DNA of 64,000 nt from Marinicauda algicola (lineage in GTDB: Bacteria; Pseudomonadota; Alphaproteobacteria; Caulobacterales; Maricaulaceae): contig NZ_CP071057.1 of NCBI RefSeq assembly GCF_017161425.1, forward strand, positions 1,426,001 through 1,490,000. The letters run 5' to 3'. The position numbers and the translations under genes were made by a program. Numbering within the stretch: the first letter of the stretch is position 1; each line of letters opens with the position of its first letter. Below the pieces are notes generated by a model. It was not told the DNA's origin and did not search any database. It was given only the letters and a program-made list of their open reading frames with translations. Below are positions 8,126 to 17,079 of this stretch, piece by piece.

Positions 8126-10432
8126 ATGCCGCCATCGACTGACCTATTGCTTCGCCGCGCCGCGGCCGGGCCCCTCCTCGGGCTCGCCGCCCTCGTCCTC
8201 GCCGCCTGCGGCGGCCCCGGGGATGGAGAAACCGCAGCGACCGACGAGAGTTCTCCCGAAATGCATCAAGCCACCCACAATGCCCTGATCGACCGTGCGC
8301 TGGAGATCGAGCCGCCCACGACCGAGCAGCGCCCTGTCGAGATCGAGCAGCTCGGATTCATGCGGACCGACCCCTATGCCTGGCTGCGCGACGACAACTG
8401 GCAGGAGGTGATGCGCGATCCGAGCCTGCTGCGCGAGGACATCCGCGCCCACCTGGAAGCGGAGAACGCCTACTACAACCAGGTCATGGCCCCGACCGAG
8501 GCCCTGCAGGCGCGGCTCTACGAGGAGATGCGCGGGCGCATCAAGGAGGACGACAGCTCGGTGCCGATGCGCGACGGGCCGTGGTTCTACTACACGCGCT
8601 ATCGCGAGGGCGGGCAGTATCCGGTCTTCGCGCGCCGCCCGGCCGACGAGAACGGCGAGATGTCCGGCGAGGAACAGATCATCCTCGACGGGGACGCCAT
8701 GGCCGAGGGCTTCGAGTATTTCGAGATCGAGACCGTCGACCACTCCCCCGACCATCGCTATCTCGCCTACGCCGTCGACACGACGGGCTCGGAGTTCTAC
8801 GCCCTGAAGATCCGCGATCTCGAGACCGGAGAGGACATCGCGACGCTCACCGAGGAGGCCTATGGCTCGCTCGTCTGGGCGAACGATTCGCGCACGCTCT
8901 ACTGGGTCTGGCGCGATGGAAACAACCGCCCGAAGCGGCTCTACCGCCAGGCGATCGACGCCGCGGAGCCCGAGCTGGTCTACGAGGAGGCCGATGACGG
9001 CTTCTTCCTCGGGGTCGGCAAGACCGACGGCGACCGCTGGATCGTGGTGTCGGCGAACGACCACACGACCTCGGAGATGCGCGTCATCGACGCGAACGAC
9101 CCCGGCGCGCAGCCGATCCTCGTCGCCGAGCGCCGCACCGGCGTGGAGTACGACCTCACCGAGGCGGGCGGAGAGATCTGGGTGCGCACCAATCTGGACG
9201 ACGCGGTCGACTTCAAGATCATGAAGGCTCCCCTCGACGATCCGCGCCACGAGAACTGGACCGACGTGATCGCCCACCGCCCCGGCACGCTGGTGCTGGG
9301 CATGGAAGGCTATGCCGACTGGCTGGTGCGCATGGAGCGCTCCAATGCCCTGCCGCGCATCGTCGTGCGCCACCTCGAGACCGGAGAGGAACACGAGATC
9401 GCCTTCGAGGAGGAGGCCTACGCCCTCGGCATGGACGGCAGCTACGAGTATGATTCCAGCACGCTGCGCTTCTCCTACGAGAGCCCGTCGACGCCGGAGG
9501 AGACCTTCGACTACGACCTCGCCTCGCGCGAGCGCGAGCTCCTGAAGGTGCAGGAAATCCCCTCCGGCCACGATCCCGATGCGTATGTGGTCCGCCGCAT
9601 CCAGGCCGAGGCCCGCGACGGGGCTCTGGTGCCGGTGACGATCCTCTACCGCGAAGGCACGCCGCTCGACGGCACGGCGCCGCTCCTGCTCTACGGCTAC
9701 GGCTCCTACGGCATCACCATTCCGGCCGGCTTCTCCACCACGCGCCTGTCGCTCGTGGACCGCGGCATGATCTTCGCCATCGCCCATATCCGCGGCTCGA
9801 TGGCCAAGGGCTATGAGTGGTACACCGACGGCAAGCTCGACAGGAAGGCCAATACCTTCAACGACTACGTGGATTCCGCCCGTGCGCTGATCGACGAGGG
9901 CTACACGAGCGAGGGCCGGCTCGTGGCCTATGGCGGCTCGGCCGGCGGCCTGCTGGTCGGCGCGGCGATCAACCAGGCGCCCGAGCTCTTCGCCGGCGCG
10001 ATCGGCGCGGTGCCCTTCGTCGACGTGCTCAACACGATGAGCGACGCGGAACTCCCTCTCACCCCGCCGGAATGGCCCGAATGGGGCAACCCCCTGACCG
10101 ACGTGGCGGCCTACGAGTACATCCAGTCCTATTCCCCCTACGACCAGGTCCGCGCGCAGGCCTACCCCCACGTGCTCGCCACCGCCGGCCTCACCGATCC
10201 GCGGGTGACCTACTGGGAGCCGGCGAAATGGATCGCAAGGCTGCGCGAGTTGCGCACCGACGAGGGCCTCACCCTGCTACGCACCAATATGGGCGCCGGC
10301 CATGGCGGGGCCTCGGGGCGCTTCGACTCGCTCAAGGAACGCGCGGAGGAGTATGCGTTCGCGCTGATGGTGACCGGGCTTGCCGACGCGGAGGCAGGCA
10401 TGCCCGCCCGCCAGACGGAGACGGCGAACTAG
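8126..10432 (+). CDS. ptrB: Oligopeptidase B-like serine peptidase (S9A), predicted lipoprotein
   Basis: 768 aa. A beta-propeller-like N-terminal domain (residues about 60-480) precedes an alpha/beta-hydrolase domain. The catalytic triad can be read as Ser605 (GGSAGG), Asp691 (LTDPRV) and His726 (GHGGASGR). The first 28 residues form a lipoprotein signal ending in the lipobox LAAC with Cys28, so this copy is predicted to be exported and membrane-anchored, unlike the cytosolic E. coli enzyme. An internal Met near residue 46 could give a cytosolic form but has a poorer start context. The end overlaps the convergent gene by 4 nt. Confidence 0.9.
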   Translation: MPPSTDLLLRRAAAGPLLGLAALVLAACGGPGDGETAATDESSPEMHQATHNALIDRALEIEPPTTEQRPVEIEQLGFMRTDPYAWLRDDNWQEVMRDPSLLREDIRAHLEAENAYYNQVMAPTEALQARLYEEMRGRIKEDDSSVPMRDGPWFYYTRYREGGQYPVFARRPADENGEMSGEEQIILDGDAMAEGFEYFEIETVDHSPDHRYLAYAVDTTGSEFYALKIRDLETGEDIATLTEEAYGSLVWANDSRTLYWVWRDGNNRPKRLYRQAIDAAEPELVYEEADDGFFLGVGKTDGDRWIVVSANDHTTSEMRVIDANDPGAQPILVAERRTGVEYDLTEAGGEIWVRTNLDDAVDFKIMKAPLDDPRHENWTDVIAHRPGTLVLGMEGYADWLVRMERSNALPRIVVRHLETGEEHEIAFEEEAYALGMDGSYEYDSSTLRFSYESPSTPEETFDYDLASRERELLKVQEIPSGHDPDAYVVRRIQAEARDGALVPVTILYREGTPLDGTAPLLLYGYGSYGITIPAGFSTTRLSLVDRGMIFAIAHIRGSMAKGYEWYTDGKLDRKANTFNDYVDSARALIDEGYTSEGRLVAYGGSAGGLLVGAAINQAPELFAGAIGAVPFVDVLNTMSDAELPLTPPEWPEWGNPLTDVAAYEYIQSYSPYDQVRAQAYPHVLATAGLTDPRVTYWEPAKWIARLRELRTDEGLTLLRTNMGAGHGGASGRFDSLKERAEEYAFALMVTGLADAEAGMPARQTETAN

Positions 10433-10914
10433 CCGGCTTCCTCCGCCTCGATCTCGAAGCGCGCCGTGAGCTCGACGAGCCGCGGCGCGTCTTCGTTCAT
10501 GTCCTCGCCCTCGAGCCCGGCCTCGACGAGCGCGCGCACGCGGGCGAATTCGGCCGGCGAGCACGCCACGGGTTCGATCCCGACCCCCGCCTCGCCGGAC
10601 TTCAGCCGGACGGTGCAGCTCACCAGGAGCACCGGCGCCAGTCCCGGCGCGGCGCTGACCAGGATGTCGCTGCGGCTCACGGCCGGCGGCGGCGCGGCCT
10701 CCTCCCCGCCGAGCCCCCAGACCGGGACCGGGTAGACATGACGGACCGGAATCTCCGGCCGCTCGGGCGGACCGGCGGCGAGCCCGGTGCCCGCCTCGGC
10801 CGGAGCCGGGCCGGCATCGGGCAACGCGCCCTGCCCGAGCACCCAGCCGAGGACGAAGGCGAGCGTGAGGGTCACGAGAAGCGCCCCGGAAAGCGCGAAG
10901 AGCCAGCGGGTCAC
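10429..10914 (-). CDS. Hypothetical single-pass membrane protein
   Basis: 161 aa. One N-terminal membrane helix (residues about 5-28, with Arg before it) is followed by a Pro/Ala-rich linker and a small globular C-terminal domain that contains two cysteines (SCTVRLK and VACSPAEF), which may pair in the periplasm. I do not recognise the family. It lies 64 nt downstream of the orphan tonB on the same strand, so the two are probably cotranscribed and it may act with that TonB. The stop overlaps the end of the convergent oligopeptidase gene. Confidence 0.6.
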   Translation of the reverse strand: MTRWLFALSGALLVTLTLAFVLGWVLGQGALPDAGPAPAEAGTGLAAGPPERPEIPVRHVYPVPVWGLGGEEAAPPPAVSRSDILVSAAPGLAPVLLVSCTVRLKSGEAGVGIEPVACSPAEFARVRALVEAGLEGEDMNEDAPRLVELTARFEIEAEEAG

Positions 10915-10978
10915 GGCAGATGTCCTTTGCGGCGGGAAGCGGCCGCCGGGGCCTCCCGTTCCCCGGCGGCCCTCTTGC

Positions 10979-11599
10979 TCACTGATCCAGGCGGTATTCG
11001 AGCTGCGTCGTCAGACCGCGCAGCGCGACCTCGCCGGGCCCGACCCGGTCGGTCGCGTTGTAGCGCCAGCGCTCGACCGCGGCGATGCTGGCGCGCTCGA
11101 ACCCCGCGTCGCACGCGAGAACCCGGACATTCGCCAGAGCCCCCGATCCGAGCACGTCGAAACGCACCAGGCAGTCGCCCTCCTCGCCCGCCGCCAGGCG
11201 TTGCGGCGGATAGCTGGGCGAGACGCGCACGATCGGGCCGGGATCGTGGACGAAAGCGATATCCCGGACGTCGAAGCCCTCGCCCGTCGGCGTGTCGATC
11301 ACGACCGGACCCAGCGGGACCGGCTCGACCTGGCTGTCGGGATCGGCCCGGTCGGCATCGAGTTCGGGAATTTCCGGCGGCGAAACCGGATCGTCGATCT
11401 CGTCGGGATGGGGTCTGACGGGATTGTAAGGGACCACGTATTCCGCGATCACGAAGTGCGGCCGGTCCTCGCGCGGTGCGATCGGGACCAGCTCGGTTCG
11501 TATGAGCGCCTGCATCAGCATGAACAGCGCGACCGTCACCACCGCGGCGACGGGAATGATGAAGCTCAGGCGCGAAGCGCCTGCGAGCGTGCCTGCCAT
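10979..11599 (-). CDS. TonB-like energy transducer (orphan copy)
   Basis: 206 aa: an N-terminal membrane helix (residues about 13-33), a Pro/Asp-rich periplasmic linker, and a C-terminal TonB-like domain with VSPSYPPQRLAAG and the closing AVERWRYNAT pattern. The start at 11599 is preferred because GGGAGGA stands 6 nt before it; five further upstream codons have no such site. The architecture matches the operon-borne TonB at 20468 (same length, similar helix and C-terminus), so it is probably a paralogue lacking its own ExbB/ExbD partners. It is divergent from the plus-strand antiporter operon. Confidence 0.8.
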   Translation of the reverse strand: MAGTLAGASRLSFIIPVAAVVTVALFMLMQALIRTELVPIAPREDRPHFVIAEYVVPYNPVRPHPDEIDDPVSPPEIPELDADRADPDSQVEPVPLGPVVIDTPTGEGFDVRDIAFVHDPGPIVRVSPSYPPQRLAAGEEGDCLVRFDVLGSGALANVRVLACDAGFERASIAAVERWRYNATDRVGPGEVALRGLTTQLEYRLDQ

Positions 11600-11808
11600 A
11601 GGTCTTCCTCCCACTCCGGCCCGTATTCGGGTCCGGGGTCAGCGCCCGCCCAGCACATGAACTTTCCGTAACAAATGGGGCGACACTCGGGCCCCGGCCC
11701 GGCCTTCTCGCGGCAAGCGGACGGGAACTTCCCGTGCCCCGACCGGCTTGGAAGCGCGGGGGACCGCTCGCAAGGCGGAGCAACGGGTCTTGCATGGAGG
11801 GATTGCGG

Positions 11809-12318
11809 ATGAGCCGAGGGGCGCACCTCGCGACCGGCCTTCGCCGCACGGGCGTGCTGGCAGCCGTCTGGCTCGCCCTGACCGGAGCGGCGCCGGACGC
11901 GCTCGCCGCCGGCGCCCTCGCGCTCGCCCTCGCCGTCCCGCTCAGCCTCGTCCTGCTCGCCCCCGCCCCGCACCCGGTCAGGCTCGCACGCTTCGCCGCG
12001 CTGGCGCCCGGCTTCCTCGCGCGCTCCTTCCAGGGCGGCATCGACGTCGCCTGGCGCGCGCTTCATCCCGACCTGCCCATCCGCCCCGGCTGGATCGAAT
12101 TTCCCACCCGCATCGAGGACGGTCCGGCCCGGCTGATCTTCGGGTCGGAAATCAGCCTCCTGCCCGGCACGCTCTCGGCCGGCTCCGAGGACGGCGCACT
12201 CTACGTCCACGCCCTGGACGCGAGCGGCGAGGTCGAGGGGAGCCTGCGTCCGCGGGAGGACGCGATGGCGCGCGCCTTCTCCCAACCCCGCGCCGGCGGG
12301 CGGGAGGAGGGATCATGA
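11809..12318 (+). CDS. mnhE: Mrp/Mnh antiporter subunit E (second operon)
   Basis: 169 aa. Two hydrophobic segments at the N-terminus (residues about 12-48) precede a globular part with IDVAWRALHPDLPIRPG, typical of MnhE. The ATG at 11809 is chosen over the one at 11794 because GGAGGGA lies 6-8 nt upstream. It is the first gene of the plus-strand antiporter operon, whose eight genes are almost all joined by 4-nt overlaps. It is clearly shorter in the globular part than expected and diverged from the copy at 4401. Confidence 0.85.
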   Translation: MSRGAHLATGLRRTGVLAAVWLALTGAAPDALAAGALALALAVPLSLVLLAPAPHPVRLARFAALAPGFLARSFQGGIDVAWRALHPDLPIRPGWIEFPTRIEDGPARLIFGSEISLLPGTLSAGSEDGALYVHALDASGEVEGSLRPREDAMARAFSQPRAGGREEGS

Positions 12319-12596
12319 CCACGATCTTCTGGCTCGCCGCGAGCGCCATTCTGCTCACCGTCGCCGCCGCGCTGCTGCGGGGCCTGCGCGGCCCGGAACG
12401 CCCGGACCGCGTGATGGCCGTCCAGCTCGTGGGCACGGGCGGGCTCGCGGTCGCCATCCTCATCGGCGCGGCGCGCGAGGAGGCGGCCTATCTCGATGTC
12501 GCGCTCGTCTTCGCCGTGCTCGCCGCATTCGTGGTCGTCGCCTTCGTGCGCGGCGCGCAGGGCGAGGACCCCGAAAAGGAGACGCCGCAGCTGTGA
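12315..12596 (+). CDS. mnhF: Mrp/Mnh antiporter subunit F (second operon)
   Basis: 93 aa with three membrane helices. The family core RGPERPDRVMAVQLVGTGG (residues about 25-43) and the EAAYLDVALVFAVLAA stretch match MnhF. It begins at an ATG that overlaps the mnhE stop by 4 nt and ends overlapping the GTG start of mnhG. The motif is more diverged from consensus than in the minus-strand copy (GPTLYDRVLALN there). Confidence 0.86.
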   Translation: MTTIFWLAASAILLTVAAALLRGLRGPERPDRVMAVQLVGTGGLAVAILIGAAREEAAYLDVALVFAVLAAFVVVAFVRGAQGEDPEKETPQL

Positions 12597-12883
12597 CCGT
12601 CGCCAACGCCCTCTGTGCCCTGTTCCTGGCCGCCGGCGTCTTCTTCTACATCGCCGGCACGATCGGCCTGCTGCGCTTTCCCGACATCCCCTCGCGCCTG
12701 CACGCCCTGACCAAGGCCGACAATCTCGGCCTCGGCTTCATCGCCTTGTCGGCCGCCATCCACTGGGGGTCCCCGGCGGCCGCGGCCAAGCTCTTCCTGA
12801 TCTGGCTGATCGCCCTGTTCAGCGCCGGCGCCGCCGCCCAGCTGATCGCGCGCGAAGCCCTCGACCGGGAGCGCGGCCGATGA
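12593..12883 (+). CDS. mnhG: Mrp/Mnh antiporter subunit G (second operon)
   Basis: 96 aa with three membrane helices. The signature GTIGLLRFPDIPSRLHALTKADNLG (partly conserved LRFPDxxxRLHALTKAD) identifies MnhG. It starts with GTG at 12593, inside the mnhF stop, and ends overlapping the next ATG by 4 nt. It is about 24 residues shorter than the copy at 3707 because the basic C-terminal tail is missing. Confidence 0.88.
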   Translation: MTVANALCALFLAAGVFFYIAGTIGLLRFPDIPSRLHALTKADNLGLGFIALSAAIHWGSPAAAAKLFLIWLIALFSAGAAAQLIAREALDRERGR

Positions 12884-13809
12884 CCCTTGCCTTCGATCTC
12901 GTTCTCTGCTCGCTCCTGATCGCCTGCGCGGTTGCCGCGGTCTCGGGACGCGACCTGTTCGCCTCGATCGCCTTCTTCATCGTCTACGGCTTCCTTGCCG
13001 CGATTGCCTGGATCAGCCTGGGGGCGATCGACGTGGCGCTGGCGGAAGCCGCGATCGGGACCGGGATCACCGGCGTCCTGCTCATCGGCGCCTGGCGGGC
13101 CCTGCGCGATGCGGGCGATCCGGAGGGGGACGATCACCTGCCCCTGGCGACTCGTCTCACGGCCGGCCTCGCCTGCCTTGTCCTCGCGGCCGGGCTGGGC
13201 GCCGCCGTGCTCGCCCTGCCCGACAGCGCGGGCCTGTTCCAGGAAGCCGAACGCAATCGCGAGGCCCTCGGGCTCGGCAATCCCGTCACCGCCGTGCTGC
13301 TCGGCTTTCGCGGCTACGACACGCTGCTAGAGACGATGGTGCTCACCCTCGCCCTTGTCGCCGTCTGGTCGCTGACGCGGGAGGACGTCTGGGGCGGACG
13401 CCCGCGCGAAGCCGCGCCGGTCCGCCATGGCGGGGTGATGGAGAATTTCGGCCGGTTGCTGCCCGCCATCGGCGTCCTGGCCGGGGTGTATCTGGTCTGG
13501 GCGGGAGCCGACGCGCCGGGCGGTGCCTTCCAGGCCGGCACGGTACTCGCCGCGATGTGGATCCTCATCGTCCTGGCCGGCCGGCGCGACGAGCCGCGCA
13601 TCGCCAGCCCGGCCGCGCGTGTCCCCGTCGCGGCGGGGCCGGTGGTGTTCGTCGCCATTGCGTTGGCCGGGGCGGCGCTGGGCGCGCCGCTCTCCTATCC
13701 GGAAGACTGGGCGAAGCCGGCGATCGTGCTCGTGGAATACACCCTCACCCTCTCAATCGCCGCGATCCTCGCCCTGCTCGTCGCGGGCCCCGCGAGGCGC
13801 GCGGCATGA
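12880..13809 (+). CDS. Fused DUF4040 (MbhD/E-like) and MnhB subunit
   Basis: 309 aa. Residues about 1-170 form the DUF4040/MbhE part (GAIDVALAEAAIGTGITGV and NPVTAVLLGFRGYDTLLE); residues about 187-309 form MnhB, with DAPGGAFQAGTVLAAM. In the minus-strand operon these are two genes (3139 and 2685). Domain order equals gene order there, so this is a plain gene fusion with loss of the intervening stop. It is joined by 4-nt overlaps to both neighbours. Confidence 0.87.
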   Translation: MTLAFDLVLCSLLIACAVAAVSGRDLFASIAFFIVYGFLAAIAWISLGAIDVALAEAAIGTGITGVLLIGAWRALRDAGDPEGDDHLPLATRLTAGLACLVLAAGLGAAVLALPDSAGLFQEAERNREALGLGNPVTAVLLGFRGYDTLLETMVLTLALVAVWSLTREDVWGGRPREAAPVRHGGVMENFGRLLPAIGVLAGVYLVWAGADAPGGAFQAGTVLAAMWILIVLAGRRDEPRIASPAARVPVAAGPVVFVAIALAGAALGAPLSYPEDWAKPAIVLVEYTLTLSIAAILALLVAGPARRAA

Positions 13810-14117
13810 ACGCGCTCGCCGACTCCGCGACCCTGTTCGCGTTGACGGGGGTCCTCCTCGTCGCGCTGGGCTTCTACGGCTTCGTCGCCGGCGCGCAGCC
13901 GATCCGCAAGGTGATCGCCTTCAACATCGTGGCGAGCGGGGTCTTCCTCCTGTTCGGCGCGACCGGGCGGACGGAGGGCACGGTCGATCCGGTCGCCCAG
14001 GCCCTGATCATCACCGGCCTCGTCGTCGGGGTCGCGATCACGACCTTCGCCCTCGCCCTGATCGTGCGCCGGGCCGAGGACGAGCGATCGAAGTCCGGGG
14101 AGGAGGCGCGCGAGTGA
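13806..14117 (+). CDS. mnhC: Mrp/Mnh antiporter subunit C (second operon)
   Basis: 103 aa with three membrane helices; NuoK-like. Family marks are GAQPIRKVIAFNIVASGVFLLF and DPVAQALIITGLVVGVAITT (residues about 60-80). It lacks the Gly/His-rich insert of the copy at 2267. The ATG overlaps the preceding stop, and its own stop overlaps the GTG start of the next gene. Confidence 0.9.
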   Translation: MNALADSATLFALTGVLLVALGFYGFVAGAQPIRKVIAFNIVASGVFLLFGATGRTEGTVDPVAQALIITGLVVGVAITTFALALIVRRAEDERSKSGEEARE

Positions 14118-15589
14118 GCCTTCTGTCCCTGTTCGTCCTCGTCCCGCTGGCCTTCATGCTCGCCGCGATCCTTGCCGGCCGGCGCGGGGCGTGGCTGGTG
14201 TTCGCCGCAGTCCCGGTGATGCTCGTGCTCTCGGTCCGCCTCGTCCTCGCGATGGGCGGCGAGGCGCCGGGCGGCGCGCTCGGCGGCTGGCCGGCTCCGC
14301 TCGGAATACGGCTTCAGGCGAGCGGCTTCTCCGCCGCCCTGCTGGTCGCGGCGAACCTCACGGCCGGGCTCGCCGGGCTCCATGCCTTCGGCGAGATGCG
14401 GATGACCGGCCACGGCGCAGGCGTGCGCGCAAGCACGTTCTGGCCGCTCTATTTCGGCCTCTGGGCGGCGGCCGGCGCGATCCTGGTCAGCAACGACGTG
14501 TTCAACCTCTATGTCGCGCTCGAACTTCTGACGGTCGCGGCCGTGGCGCTGGCGGCCTACGGATCGCGCGAGGCGGCGCTGCGCTATTTCCTGATCGCCA
14601 TGCCGGCCTCGCTCGCCTTCCTGCTCGGCGTGGTCCTGCTCTATGCGCGCTACGGGGCGCTCGATCTGGACCTGATCGCCGGACGCGCCGTCGCCGACCT
14701 ACCCACCCTGCTCGCCGCCGCGCTGATGAGCGCGGGGCTCCTGGCCAAGGGCGCCGTCTTCCCGCTGCATGCCTGGCTGCCGCCGGCCCACGCCGCCGCC
14801 CCCGCCCCGGCGAGCGCGCTCCTGTCGGGGCTGGTCGTGAAGGCAGCCGTCTTCATCCTCGTCCGGCTCTGGTTCGACGCGCTTCCGGGCCTTGCCGTGC
14901 CGGCGCTCCTGCACGCCTTCGGCGCGCTTGGCGCAATGGCGGTGATCTACGGTTCCGTGCTCGCCCTCCTCCAGGAGCGGCTGAAGCGGCTGGTGGCGTA
15001 TTCGACCGTCGCCCAGCTCGGCTATCTCCTTCTGGTCTTCCCGCTCGCCGGCGGGGCGCAGGGCGCCGCGCCGTGGGCCGCCGGAGCCTGGGGCGCGATG
15101 GCGCTGCACGCGCTCTCCCACATGCTGTCGAAGGCGGGCATGTTCCTGGCGGCCGGGCTCATCGTTCACTGTGCGGGCGAGGACCGGATCGCGCGCCTGG
15201 ACGGCATCGCGCGGGCGATGCCCGTGACGGTGCTCGGCTTCGCGGTGTGCGCCGTGTCGCTGATGGGTCTGCCGCCGAGCGGCGGGTTCATGGCCAAATA
15301 CCTCTTCCTGGTCTCCGCCCTCGCCGCCGAGCTGTGGATCTACGCCCTCGTGATCGTGGCCGGGGGCCTGCTCGCCGCGGCCTATCTCTTCCGCCCGCTC
15401 ACCCACTTCATGGACGGCCATCACGTGCCGGAAGTCAGCACCTGCCCGAGTCGGCTCCTGCCGGCCCTCCCGCTCGTGCTCGGACTGGCCGCTGTCGGGC
15501 TCGGAATCGCCTCCTCCGCGCCGTACAGCTTCGTACAGATCGGGGCTCTTGCCGGCGGGACCTCCCAGGCCAGCGGGGACCTGCCATGA
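14114..15589 (+). CDS. mnhD: Mrp/Mnh antiporter subunit D (second operon)
   Basis: 491 aa NuoM-like ion-translocating membrane subunit. The essential TM5 glutamate is Glu137 in NLYVALELLT, the same number as in characterised MrpD. The TM7 and TM8 lysines occur in LLAKGAVFPLHAWLP and LVVKAAVFIL. The KRLVAYSTVAQLGYLL and SHMLSKAGMFLAAG segments are also intact. It starts with GTG at 14114, overlapping the mnhC stop. It is predicted functional and is the closest counterpart of the gene at 710. Confidence 0.9.
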   Translation: MSLLSLFVLVPLAFMLAAILAGRRGAWLVFAAVPVMLVLSVRLVLAMGGEAPGGALGGWPAPLGIRLQASGFSAALLVAANLTAGLAGLHAFGEMRMTGHGAGVRASTFWPLYFGLWAAAGAILVSNDVFNLYVALELLTVAAVALAAYGSREAALRYFLIAMPASLAFLLGVVLLYARYGALDLDLIAGRAVADLPTLLAAALMSAGLLAKGAVFPLHAWLPPAHAAAPAPASALLSGLVVKAAVFILVRLWFDALPGLAVPALLHAFGALGAMAVIYGSVLALLQERLKRLVAYSTVAQLGYLLLVFPLAGGAQGAAPWAAGAWGAMALHALSHMLSKAGMFLAAGLIVHCAGEDRIARLDGIARAMPVTVLGFAVCAVSLMGLPPSGGFMAKYLFLVSALAAELWIYALVIVAGGLLAAAYLFRPLTHFMDGHHVPEVSTCPSRLLPALPLVLGLAAVGLGIASSAPYSFVQIGALAGGTSQASGDLP

Positions 15590-17079
15590 CCGAGACCGCT
15601 ATCGTCCTCGGCCTCCTGCTCTTCCTGCCGCTGCTGCCGGTCGTGTTCAGTGCGGCCGGCCCGCACCTGCCCGGCGCGCATTTTCCCTGGCGCAGCGGCG
15701 CAAACATCGCGTGCGCGCTGCTCAAGCTCGCCGTCGTGGTTTACGCGCTCGTGCGCGTGGCCGCGGGCGAAGTCTTCGAATGGCGAGGCGAATTCGTGCC
15801 GGGGCTCGCCCTGATCGTGCGCCTCGACGCGCTGGCCCTGCTCTTCGTGACGCTGTCCACCTTCCTGTGGACGGTCACGACCTTCTACGCCATCGCATAC
15901 ATGCGCGGCGGCAAGGGCCAGCCGCGCTTCTTCGGCTTCTTCAACCTGTGCATCCTTGCCACGACCGGAATCGCCATTTCCGGCTCGATGATCACCTTCT
16001 TCGTGTTCTACGAACTGCTCACCCTCGCGACCTGGCCGCTGGTCGTGCACAAGGGCGACGAGGGATCGCTCGCGGCGGGGCGGACCTATCTTGCCTACAC
16101 GGTCACGGGCAGCGCCGCGCTGCTGTTCGGGATCGTGTGGCTGGAAAGCGGGGCGGGGCCGGTCGCTTTCGTGTCGCCGGGCGATCTCTCCGCCCATTCG
16201 CCCGCGGCGCTGACGGCGATCTTCGCCCTCATGGTGGGCGGGCTCGGCGTGAAGGCCGCGCTGTTTTCGCTGAATGCCTGGCTGCCCGCCGCCATGGTCG
16301 CGCCGGCGCCGGTGAGTGCGCTGTTGCACGCCGTCGCGGTCGTCAAGGCAGGCGCCTTCGGCATCATGAGGGTGATCTTCGACGTGTTCGGGCTGGAACG
16401 GGTCACCGCGCTCGGACTTGGACTGCCCCTCGCCGTCCTCGCCAGTGTCACCATCGTCTACGGCTCGCTGCAGGCCCTGCGCCAGAGCGAGATCAAGCCG
16501 CGCCTGGCCTACTCCACGGTGAGCCAGATCAGCTACATCATTCTCGGCGCGAGCCTCGCCGGCCCGGTGGCGGCGATCGGCGGGCTCGTCCATCTCGTCC
16601 ACCAGGGCCTGATGAAGATCACCCTGTTCTTCGCCGCCGGGGTGCTTGCAAGGCGCGCAGGCATCCACCGGCTCGACGCGCTCGGCGGGACGGGACGGCG
16701 CCTGCCGCTGACGATGGGGGCCTTCACGATCGGCGCGCTCGGCATGATCGGCATACCCCCGGTGGCCGGCTTCGTCTCGAAATGGTTCCTCGCGCTCGGC
16801 GGGCTGGAGGTCGACGCGCCCTGGGTCGTCGCCGTGCTGATCGCATCCGCCCTGCTCAACGCGGCCTATTTTCTTCCGCCGCTCTACCGCGCCTGGCTCG
16901 GGCCCGCCGATGGAGACCTGCCCGCCCCGGAGGTGCTCGCAAGGGACCGGCCCTGGATGCTGATCCTTCCCGCGGCGGTCACCGCGGCGGCCGCGCTCGG
17001 CGCGGGCCTCTTCGCCGGCTTCGCCTTCAGCCCGCTCGGCTGGGCGAGCCTCATCGTCGAGCGGGTCTACACGCCGTGA
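15586..17079 (+). CDS. Second NuoL/M-like antiporter subunit (A/D-like)
   Basis: 497 aa membrane protein. It keeps the TM5 glutamate (Glu143 in FYELLTLATWP), the HKGDEGSLAAGRTYL loop, the GLGVKAALFSLNAWLP lysine and the AVVKAGAFGI lysine. The loop after the glutamate matches that of the partial gene at 1-713, so these two are the equivalent subunits of the two operons. This lineage of Mrp complexes appears to use separate NuoL/M-like proteins instead of one giant MrpA. Confidence 0.88.
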   Translation: MTETAIVLGLLLFLPLLPVVFSAAGPHLPGAHFPWRSGANIACALLKLAVVVYALVRVAAGEVFEWRGEFVPGLALIVRLDALALLFVTLSTFLWTVTTFYAIAYMRGGKGQPRFFGFFNLCILATTGIAISGSMITFFVFYELLTLATWPLVVHKGDEGSLAAGRTYLAYTVTGSAALLFGIVWLESGAGPVAFVSPGDLSAHSPAALTAIFALMVGGLGVKAALFSLNAWLPAAMVAPAPVSALLHAVAVVKAGAFGIMRVIFDVFGLERVTALGLGLPLAVLASVTIVYGSLQALRQSEIKPRLAYSTVSQISYIILGASLAGPVAAIGGLVHLVHQGLMKITLFFAAGVLARRAGIHRLDALGGTGRRLPLTMGAFTIGALGMIGIPPVAGFVSKWFLALGGLEVDAPWVVAVLIASALLNAAYFLPPLYRAWLGPADGDLPAPEVLARDRPWMLILPAAVTAAAALGAGLFAGFAFSPLGWASLIVERVYTP

